Below, in pieces: positions 25,687 through 32,858 of a stretch of DNA of 64,000 nucleotides. The stretch is taken from positions 2,090,001 through 2,154,000 of the forward strand of contig NZ_CP133017.1 in assembly GCF_030866765.1 (NCBI RefSeq), in the 5' to 3' direction. Under the pieces are notes generated by a model, which ran no database searches, was not told the origin of the DNA, and worked only from the letters and a program-made list of their open reading frames with translations. Both the position numbers and the translations under genes were made by a program. Numbering within the stretch: position 1 is the stretch's first letter; each line of letters starts with the position of its first letter. This DNA comes from Paenibacillus silvisoli. Lineage in GTDB: Bacteria; Bacillota; Bacilli; Paenibacillales; Paenibacillaceae.

Positions 25687-26682
25687 GTGCGATATCGCGC
25701 AATACCGGGAGCGGAGCTCCAAGCGGCCGTCATCGTGATGGGAACGGCGGGCTTCGGCGGCAGCATGTCCCGCGAGGAGGCTTACAGGCTGTTCGACTTG
25801 TATGTCGAGCAAGGCGGCAATTTTATCGATACGGCGCTTGTGTATGACGATTGGCTCGGGCAGGGCCGAAGCTTGACCGAGATCCGGCTGGGCGAGTGGC
25901 TGAAGGAGCGGGGACACCGCGACAAGCTTATTTTGGCGACGAAGGGCGCTCATCCGGAGCTTGCGACGATGCATATCTCGAGACTGGGTCGGCAGGATTT
26001 GAAGGACGACATCGCGCGGAGCTTGCGCCAGCTGCAGACCGACTACATCGACCTCTACTGGCTGCACCGCGACGATGCGAGCGTGCCGGTTGACGAGATT
26101 ATGGAGACGCTGCATGAAGAACTGCGGGCCGGACGCATCCGGAGCATCGGCTGCTCGAACTGGACGGTCGAGCGGATCAAGCAGGCGCAAAGCTATGCCG
26201 AGGCGCATGGTCTCACGCCGTTTGCGGCGAGCCAGCCGCTCTGGAACTTGGCGGTCATTACGCCGGGAGCGATCGGCGATCCGACGTTGGTCACCATATC
26301 GGACGCGGATCGCGCCTACTACGCGGAGACGGGGATGACCGTCATCCCGTATTCGTCGCAGGCGAACGGCTTCTTCAGCGGCCGCTATGCGAGAGGCGTC
26401 GAGCCTGGCAACGAAGGCAGCGCGAGCGGCGTGCAGCGGACGTATTTCAACGACGCCAGCTTTGACCGGCTCGAGCGGGTGCAGCAGCTGGCTGCGGAGC
26501 TGGGCACGACCGGAACCGCGGTCGCGCTGGCGTATTTGACGTCGCAGCCGTTTCCGGTGTTCCCGATCATCGGGGCGACGAAGCCGGCGTACGTGCAGGA
26601 ATGCTGCGCGGCAAGCGAGCTGATACTTACGCCGGAGCAGCTGAGCTATTTGGAAACGGGCTCGCGGGTTTCCGCGGTATAG
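25687..26682 (+). CDS. Aldo/keto reductase
   Basis: A 331-residue TIM-barrel oxidoreductase. The tetrad is seen as DTALVYDDW (Asp, Tyr), ATKGAH (Lys) and WLHRDD (His), with GATKPAYVQ for cofactor binding. It starts at GTG with AAGGAGGA 9 bp upstream. It lies 25 bp after the methyltransferase-like gene on the same strand and before a strong terminator. The substrate is not known. Confidence 0.9.
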   Translation: MRYRAIPGAELQAAVIVMGTAGFGGSMSREEAYRLFDLYVEQGGNFIDTALVYDDWLGQGRSLTEIRLGEWLKERGHRDKLILATKGAHPELATMHISRLGRQDLKDDIARSLRQLQTDYIDLYWLHRDDASVPVDEIMETLHEELRAGRIRSIGCSNWTVERIKQAQSYAEAHGLTPFAASQPLWNLAVITPGAIGDPTLVTISDADRAYYAETGMTVIPYSSQANGFFSGRYARGVEPGNEGSASGVQRTYFNDASFDRLERVQQLAAELGTTGTAVALAYLTSQPFPVFPIIGATKPAYVQECCAASELILTPEQLSYLETGSRVSAV

Positions 26683-26750
26683 CGCGGGTTATCGGCTAAC
26701 GAACTAAGGGTTATACGGCTCGTTTGCCTGACCATTCCAGCCAAACAAAG

Positions 26751-26781
26751 GCGCCAGGGATTAGCTCCCTGGCGCTTTTTT
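26751..26781 (+). terminator. Rho-independent terminator, group II intron target
   Basis: GCGCCAGGGA pairs perfectly with TCCCTGGCGC across TTAGC and is followed by six T. The group II intron begins about three bases later. Confidence 0.95.
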
Positions 26782-26784
26782 GCA

Positions 26785-28669
26785 GTACGCCCAGCATGGG
26801 CGTCATCTCTAGGGTGGAAGTCCCGAACGGGGGCTGGCGAACGCCTACCGTTAGCCAAGAGCAAGGGTGTCCGCCGCGAGGCGGAATCTGAAGGAAGCTC
26901 ACGGCAAATGCACGAGCCAAGGTATACGAACTGGATTAGAGGCAGGGCTAATCGGATGAGTCACCTACACATGACGAAATCCTAAGTCGCCAAAGGTTAG
27001 CCCTGTAAACTCCAGTGGTTGCGGGCAGAAAGATGACGTTCTTATCTGGGGAGATCTGCGGGAGAAAAAAAATGCGAAGTCACTTCGTAACCGCAACCGA
27101 GAGGCTGCGCTGAACCCGCAGAAGTCAGCAGAAGCCGTAGTACGCAGGCTGTTGCAACAGCTTGCGGAAGGGCTGAACCGAAAGGAGAGTGGAAACCGAT
27201 GCGTTCGCGCAAAGAGCAAAGACAGCCGAATATCTCGCAAGAGAGCTTGCTGCAGAGAGAAGCGGTGAAGCCGCCAGGGTATGCAGAAGCGCCGAGTTCT
27301 TCGCCGGCACAAGTCGCCCCTTCCGCTCGCAAAGACCAGAACGATCTGCTGGGGCGGATGCTCGAAGGAGAGAACCTTCGGCTCGCTTACAAGCGGGTGG
27401 TACAGAACGGAGGAGCCCCCGGTGTGGACTGTGTAACGGTAGCGCAACTACAAGCTTACCTGAAAACACACTGGGGAACGGTGAAAGCCGAACTCCAAAC
27501 GGGAACGTACAGACCTTCGCCAGTCAAACGGGTGGAAATCCCCAAACCCGGAGGCGGCGTGCGGCTGCTCGGAATCCCGACCGTGATGGACCGTTTCCTT
27601 CAGCAGGCACTTCTGCAAGTGATGAACCCGATCTTTGACCCGCACTTCTCTTGGTACAGCTACGGTTTTCGCCAAGGGAAACGGGCGCATGACGCGATGA
27701 AACAAGCCCAAAGCTATATCCAAAGCGGTCTACGATGGGTCGTAGACATGGATTTGGCGAAGTTCTTTGACCGAGTCAACCACGACATGCTGATGGCAAG
27801 GGTGGCACGGAGGGTAACGGACAAGCGTGTCTTGAAACTCATACGAGCTTACTTGAATGCTGGAGTCATGGCGGATGGCGCGCTGGAGAAAAGTGAAGAA
27901 GGCACGCCGCAAGGCGGTCCGTTAAGTCCGCTCTTAGCGAACATCCTGCTGGATGACTTGGACAAGGAATTGACCAAACGAGGATTGAGATTTGTTCGTT
28001 ATGCGGATGACTGCAATATTTTCGTCGCGAGCAAACGAGCAGGAGAACGTGTCATGGGGTCGATCACACACTACGTAGAAGGAAAGCTGAAACTGAAAGT
28101 GAATCGGGAGAAAAGCGCGGTGGATCGGCCATGGAACCGTAAATTCCTTGGCTTTAGCTTCATGAAGGACAAGAAAGCAACGGTTCGCCTCGCTCCGCAG
28201 ACGATCTCGCGCTTCAAAGAGAGAATCCGGGAGCTGACGAGCCGAACGCGATCCATGTCCATGGAAGTCCGCATCGGACAATTAAACCGATACCTCATGG
28301 GATGGCTAGGTTATTTCCGACTCGCCGCGGCGAAGAGCCATTGCGAAAGATTCGATCAGTGGATACGCCGAAGACTCCGAATGTGTCTATGGAAGCAGTG
28401 GAAACGGGTGCGCACTCGAATTCGCGAACTTCGAGCACTTGGCGTGCCGAAATGGGCGAGTCTGATTCTGGCAAACTCAAGACGCGGCGCATGGGAAATG
28501 TCCCGAAACACAAACAATGCCCTTCCGACTTCCTACTGGGAAGCGAAAGGGCTCAAAAGTATGCTTTCTCGTTATTTGGAGCTTTGTTAACCTTTTGGAA
28601 CCGCCGTATGCGGACCCGCATGTACGGTGGTGTGAGAGGACGGAGGCTAGCCGCCTCCTCCTACTCGAT
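26785..28669 (+). mobile_element. Group II intron, endonuclease-less type, behind a terminator
   Basis: A ribozyme-like 5' region starts near GTACG (26785) with CGCCCAGCATGGGCG and several structured segments before the maturase gene. The 3' end has a domain V hairpin (about 28600-28633, CCGTATGCGG with CCGCATGTACGG) and a domain VI hairpin ending CCTACTCGAT at about 28669. The position directly after a terminator T-run is the known habit of class C introns. The exact ends are estimated; exon-binding sites were not mapped. The intron lies between a terminator and the next promoter, so it breaks no gene. Confidence 0.85.
27199..28590 (+). CDS. ltrA: Group II intron reverse transcriptase/maturase
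   Basis: A 463-residue intron-encoded protein. The reverse transcriptase domain covers about residues 50-320, with the catalytic YADD at 268-271 and GTPQGGPLSPLL before it. The maturase X domain follows (about 340-420). It ends at RYLELC without an HNH endonuclease domain, in agreement with the terminator-targeting type. AAGGAGAG is the ribosome-binding site. The frame is intact, so the intron may be active. Confidence 0.95.
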   Translation: MRSRKEQRQPNISQESLLQREAVKPPGYAEAPSSSPAQVAPSARKDQNDLLGRMLEGENLRLAYKRVVQNGGAPGVDCVTVAQLQAYLKTHWGTVKAELQTGTYRPSPVKRVEIPKPGGGVRLLGIPTVMDRFLQQALLQVMNPIFDPHFSWYSYGFRQGKRAHDAMKQAQSYIQSGLRWVVDMDLAKFFDRVNHDMLMARVARRVTDKRVLKLIRAYLNAGVMADGALEKSEEGTPQGGPLSPLLANILLDDLDKELTKRGLRFVRYADDCNIFVASKRAGERVMGSITHYVEGKLKLKVNREKSAVDRPWNRKFLGFSFMKDKKATVRLAPQTISRFKERIRELTSRTRSMSMEVRIGQLNRYLMGWLGYFRLAAAKSHCERFDQWIRRRLRMCLWKQWKRVRTRIRELRALGVPKWASLILANSRRGAWEMSRNTNNALPTSYWEAKGLKSMLSRYLELC

Positions 28670-28692
28670 TGAAACGGACGCGCTTTCCATCC

Positions 28693-28720
28693 TTTTCAGG
28701 ATCCCGGGCAGCCGATATAA
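28693..28720 (+). promoter_or_regulatory. Candidate sigma-A promoter of molybdopterin oxidoreductase gene
   Basis: TATAAT at 28715-28720 is a perfect -10 box. TTTTCA at 28693-28698, 16 bp upstream, is a 4/6 match to the -35 box. It lies just outside the intron 3' end. Confidence 0.55.
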
Positions 28721-28758
28721 TAGATATACGCTTGCGCGGGAAGGAGTGCTTTTGCAAG

Positions 28759-30837
28759 ATGGCAGTAACCACTGGAACGTTAACTTCAACGATGGCTCAA
28801 CAATCGGACGGCGTTTTTCCGTCCGTATGCTCGCTAGATTGCCCGGACCAATGCGGGCTTCTCGTTCATAAAGAAAACGGCCGGATCGTGCGGATCGAAG
28901 GCGACCCCGAACACCCCGTCACGCAAGGCGCGATTTGCAACAAAGTCCGGAATATGACAGAGCGCATTTACGATGAAGCGCGGCTGCAGTACCCGCTGAA
29001 GCGGACCGGACCGAAAGGAAGCGGCCAGTTCGAGCGGATCAGCTGGGAAGAAGCGATCGGCACGATTACGGACCGCTGGAAGCAGCTGATCGAGACGGAA
29101 GGGCCGGAGGCTATTTTGCCGTATAGCTTCTATGGCAATATGGGCCGTATCGGGACCGAGGGGCTTGGCCGGCGCTTCTTCAACCGGATGGGCGCCAGCA
29201 AGCTGATTCTTTCGATCTGCGAGGCGGCGGGCACGGAAGGCTACGGCTACACGATGGGCGGCAGCTTCGGCACCGATCCGGAAGAAACGGTCCACGCGAA
29301 GCTCATCATCATGTGGGGCATCAACGCGGTCAGCACCAATATGCACCAAGTAACGATCGCCGAGAAAGCGCGCAAAAACGGCGCGACTGTCATCGCCATC
29401 GACGTGCATCGCAACCGGACGGCCAAATGGGCGGACTGGTTCATTCCGGTCATGCCGGGAACGGATGCCGCGCTGGCGCTTGGCATCATGCATATTTTGT
29501 TTGCGGAGCAGCTGACGGACGATGCGTTCATGGAGCAGCACACCGTCGGCCACGAGCAGCTGCGCGAGCATGTCAAAACCTATACGCCGGAGACCGTTTC
29601 CGCGATTACGGGCGTGCCGGTGGACGACATTTACAAGCTGGCCCGCATGTACGGCGGCAGCGAGTCTGCGTTCATCCGCATCGGGAACGGCCCGCAGCAT
29701 CACGATAACGGCGGCATGACGACGCGGGCGATCGCCTGCCTGCCTGCGGTGACGGGGCACTGGCTGAACCGCGGAGGCGGCGCGATCAAAGGAAACGGCG
29801 GCTACCTGATGATCAACAAATCCGCGCTGGAGCGGCCGGATCTGCGCACGAACCGCTGGGCGCGCGAAATCAATATGAATGTGATCGGCGGCGCGCTGCT
29901 GGAATCGGAGAAGCCGATATCCTCGCTCTACGTGTTTAACTCGAATCCGGCCGTCGTCGCGCCTAGCGCGGACAAAGTGAGGGAAGGGCTGGCGCGCGAG
30001 GATCTGTTCACGGTCGTGCATGACCTGTTTCTGACGGAAACGGCGGCTTATGCGGACATCGTGCTGCCTGCGACCTCGGCCTTCGAGAATACCGACCTGT
30101 ATCTCTCGTACTGGCATCATTATATTCATCTGCAGCAGCCCGTTGCGGCTCCGTATGGCGAAAGCAAATCGAACACCGAGGTGTTCCGTCTATTAGCCGC
30201 CGCCATGGGCTACCAGGACGAGGCGCTGCAGGATACCGACGAGGCGATGATCGAGCAAGCGCTGAACAACCCGAACAATCCGAATATAGCCGCGATTTCG
30301 CTGGACCGGCTGAAGGAAGAAGGCGCCGTAAAAGCGGATGTGAAGCCGTTATTCACCGGCGGCAAATTGCGCACGCCGAGCGGACGGATCGAGCTTTACT
30401 CGGCCACGATGGAGCGCAAAGGCTACCCGCCGATGCCGACCTACACGCCGCTCGTCGATGACGGTCCGTATCCGTTTCTGTTCATCCCGACGGCGAACCA
30501 TAACTACTTGAACTCGACCTTCTCCAATAACGAGAAGCATGTCGCGATGGAACGGACGCCGAAGCTCTATATGAACAGCGCGGATGCGGCGGCGAGAGGC
30601 ATCGCAACCGGGGACGCGCTCCGGGTCTGGAACGACCGCGGCAGCTGCGAGTTGACGGCGGCGGTCGGCGACGACGTGCTCCCTGGCGTCGTAGTCAGCC
30701 AAGGCTTATGGGCGGACGGCAAAAGCGGCAAGAACGGCGGAAAAGCGCTGGTGAACGCATTAACGCCCGATCGCGTGGCGGATATGGGGAAGGGTGCAAC
30801 CTTCTTCTCCGGGCGGGTGCAAGTCGAGAAACGCTGA
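28759..30837 (+). CDS. Molybdopterin-dependent oxidoreductase, YoaE-like
   Basis: A 692-residue enzyme of the DMSO-reductase family, resembling Bacillus YoaE. Cys24, Cys28, Cys32 and Cys60 form the N-terminal [4Fe-4S] site (CSLDCPDQC); the catalytic and molydopterin-binding domains follow, ending in a C-terminal dinucleotide-binding domain (about 580-692, NSADAAARGI). There is no Tat signal, so it is cytoplasmic. ATG at 28759 is preferred over a longer frame from 28669 because GAAGGAG precedes it. Its electron partner is not encoded nearby. The substrate is unknown; formate dehydrogenase annotations of such proteins are not proven. Confidence 0.88.
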   Translation: MAVTTGTLTSTMAQQSDGVFPSVCSLDCPDQCGLLVHKENGRIVRIEGDPEHPVTQGAICNKVRNMTERIYDEARLQYPLKRTGPKGSGQFERISWEEAIGTITDRWKQLIETEGPEAILPYSFYGNMGRIGTEGLGRRFFNRMGASKLILSICEAAGTEGYGYTMGGSFGTDPEETVHAKLIIMWGINAVSTNMHQVTIAEKARKNGATVIAIDVHRNRTAKWADWFIPVMPGTDAALALGIMHILFAEQLTDDAFMEQHTVGHEQLREHVKTYTPETVSAITGVPVDDIYKLARMYGGSESAFIRIGNGPQHHDNGGMTTRAIACLPAVTGHWLNRGGGAIKGNGGYLMINKSALERPDLRTNRWAREINMNVIGGALLESEKPISSLYVFNSNPAVVAPSADKVREGLAREDLFTVVHDLFLTETAAYADIVLPATSAFENTDLYLSYWHHYIHLQQPVAAPYGESKSNTEVFRLLAAAMGYQDEALQDTDEAMIEQALNNPNNPNIAAISLDRLKEEGAVKADVKPLFTGGKLRTPSGRIELYSATMERKGYPPMPTYTPLVDDGPYPFLFIPTANHNYLNSTFSNNEKHVAMERTPKLYMNSADAAARGIATGDALRVWNDRGSCELTAAVGDDVLPGVVVSQGLWADGKSGKNGGKALVNALTPDRVADMGKGATFFSGRVQVEKR

Positions 30838-30851
30838 CGAGGTGTGGCGGC

Positions 30852-31727
30852 ATGGGCTTACGTTTAATGGTGCAAGGACAAAGCTTGCGGCCGGAGCATA
30901 TTACGACCGACCGGCAGCAGGGCCGCCGGGGCATGATCACGAAGCGGCATCAGCATCCGGTTTTCCATCTCATGTACGTGACGGAAGGAGAAGGCGTCTT
31001 TCTCGTTGGCGATCGAATCAGCCGGGCATTGCCCGGCTATTTGTATATCATCAATCCGAACGAGTGGCATCAGTTCCACGGCCACGAGAAAGCCGGCCTT
31101 CACAACCTGGAATGCACGTTTCTGCTGCGCAACGAGGCGAATGAACCGGTCCATCACGCCAATTTGTTCGAATGGATCGAGGAGAAGCGCGGAAGAGCGC
31201 TGCCGGCGGCGATCCGCGAGGGCCCGATCGAGGTTCCGGCGGCGCTGCGGCCTTTTCTGCTCGAAGGCTTTCAGCGGCTTCTCGATCCGAGCAACCGGTA
31301 CTTGACGTCCGAGCTGCTCTCGCTCATGGTCGTCGAGCTGATGCTGCGCGTGGAGGAGATCGTTTGGCGGCTAGGCGTTCTGGCCGCGGAGCCGGCAGGC
31401 GGCATGGAAGCGGGAGCTGACGAGATCGTCGCCCTGCAGCATTACATGCGCGCGCATATCGGCGAACCGCTGAAGCTGGAGGAGCTGGCCCAGCTCGTCC
31501 ATTGGTCGCCGAACTACTTATGCCGCATGTTCAAGGCGCATACGAATCTGTCGCCGATGGCGTATTTGCAGCAGCTGCGCATGACGGAGGCAGAGAAGCT
31601 GCTGCTCTTCACCGATTTTCCCGTGTTCGAAATCGCGGAGATGCTAGGCTACGAGGATGCCTCCTATTTCGCTAGATTGTTCCGGCGGCATCATGGGCGC
31701 GCGCCGAGCGCATATCGGATAATATAG
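30852..31727 (+). CDS. AraC-family regulator with cupin domain
   Basis: A 291-residue regulator. The cupin-like N-terminus has KRHQHPVFHLMYV and later NPNEWHQFHGHE with likely metal-ligand histidines. Two AraC helix-turn-helices follow (LKLEELAQLVHWSPNYLCR; VFEIAEMLGYEDASYFAR). ATG at 30852, 15 bp after the oxidoreductase stop, has GAGGTG upstream; the open frame from 30708 lies inside the previous gene. It is probably co-transcribed with the oxidoreductase and may regulate the dioxygenase gene downstream. Confidence 0.88.
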   Translation: MGLRLMVQGQSLRPEHITTDRQQGRRGMITKRHQHPVFHLMYVTEGEGVFLVGDRISRALPGYLYIINPNEWHQFHGHEKAGLHNLECTFLLRNEANEPVHHANLFEWIEEKRGRALPAAIREGPIEVPAALRPFLLEGFQRLLDPSNRYLTSELLSLMVVELMLRVEEIVWRLGVLAAEPAGGMEAGADEIVALQHYMRAHIGEPLKLEELAQLVHWSPNYLCRMFKAHTNLSPMAYLQQLRMTEAEKLLLFTDFPVFEIAEMLGYEDASYFARLFRRHHGRAPSAYRII

Positions 31728-31830
31728 TCCGCATCGCGCGTGATTTTCTACCTTCTATCGCACCGGCCGACTCGTTATGATAGTAACTGTAGATGACTTA
31801 TTCTAATGCGACGAGAGCGGGGATCGAACC

Positions 31831-32709
31831 ATGCGGTTGACGATGGAGCAAGTGATCCGGTATCAGACGGAAGGGTATTTGATCGTGCCGGATGTATTTA
31901 GCGAGGCGGATTTGCAGCCTGTCATTGAGGAATTGGAAGCCGAAATCGACGCAAGGGCGCGCAAGGCGTACGCGGAGGGCAAAATAACCGAGCTGCACGA
32001 GGACGAGCCGTTCGAAAAAAGGTTCACGTTACTGTGCGAGCAAAACCGCGAGGTTGGGCGGGGCTTCGATATTAACGGCTATTTGGGCGAAGCGATGTTC
32101 CGCTTCATGGGCGGCCAAGGGCTGCTCGATCTCGTCGAATGCCTGCTCGGCACGGAGATCAGCTGCAATCCGATCCAGCATGTGCGGGCGAAGCATCCGG
32201 CCAAGTCGGCTGGCGAAGGCAACGATTATTTTCAAAATGTGCCGTGGCACCAGGACTGCGCCGTGACGTCTCCGGACTCGGAGGCCTCCGAGATCATTAC
32301 GTTCTGGCTGCCTCTGGTCGATGCGACCGCGGAAACGGGCTGCATGGAGGTCATGCCTCATGTGTTCAAGCAAGGATATATCAATCATCGTTCCGAGGGC
32401 GGAACGACGATCGTGCCCGAGCTGCTGCCAAATGTGGTGCAGGTCCTCGCCGAATGCCCGAAGGGCGGGCTCGTGATCATGAACAAATATACGCCGCATC
32501 GCGGCATTTCGAACCGGTCGGACATCATCCGTTGGTCGGTCGACCTGCGGTACCATAAGACAGGCGCTGCGTCCGGTCGAAACCATCATCCGTCCTTTCC
32601 GGTGCGCAGCGCGCTAAACCCGGAAAGCGTGCTGACCGATGCCTCGGAATGGCGGCGCATGTGGCGCGAAGTGAAGGAAGAGAAGGGCAGAAGCCTTCAC
32701 CGCGTATAG
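31831..32709 (+). CDS. PhyH-type Fe(II)/2-oxoglutarate dioxygenase
   Basis: A 292-residue phytanoyl-CoA-dioxygenase-family protein. The iron facial triad is His140 and Asp142 (VPWHQDCAV) with His223 (YTPHRGISNR), and the 2-oxoglutarate-binding Arg lies shortly after. Bacterial members hydroxylate varied small molecules, so no substrate is assigned. It starts at ATG behind GCGGGGATC, a weak ribosome-binding site, about 100 bp after an AraC gene on the same strand. A strong terminator follows. Confidence 0.88.
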   Translation: MRLTMEQVIRYQTEGYLIVPDVFSEADLQPVIEELEAEIDARARKAYAEGKITELHEDEPFEKRFTLLCEQNREVGRGFDINGYLGEAMFRFMGGQGLLDLVECLLGTEISCNPIQHVRAKHPAKSAGEGNDYFQNVPWHQDCAVTSPDSEASEIITFWLPLVDATAETGCMEVMPHVFKQGYINHRSEGGTTIVPELLPNVVQVLAECPKGGLVIMNKYTPHRGISNRSDIIRWSVDLRYHKTGAASGRNHHPSFPVRSALNPESVLTDASEWRRMWREVKEEKGRSLHRV

Positions 32710-32725
32710 CCGTATACCTATTACA

Positions 32726-32760
32726 AAACCCACGTCTTGTCTAAGACGCGGGTTTTTTTT
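32726..32760 (+). terminator. Rho-independent terminator after dioxygenase gene
   Basis: AAACCCACGTCTT pairs with AAGACGCGGGTTT (one mismatch) across GTCT, then eight T. Confidence 0.92.
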
Positions 32761-32858
32761 ATTCGGCTGATAAGTAAAGGTTTTTGCCATGCACAGTCGA
32801 ATACGTATTTATGGTTATTAATTCCAACTAAACCGCGATCGAAAGGGAGTAGGTCGAG

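Noticed and set aside
28834..30129. Minus-strand open frame of 431 codons.
   Set aside because: Antisense to the molybdopterin oxidoreductase with its intact cysteine motif; the translated protein has no recognisable domain.
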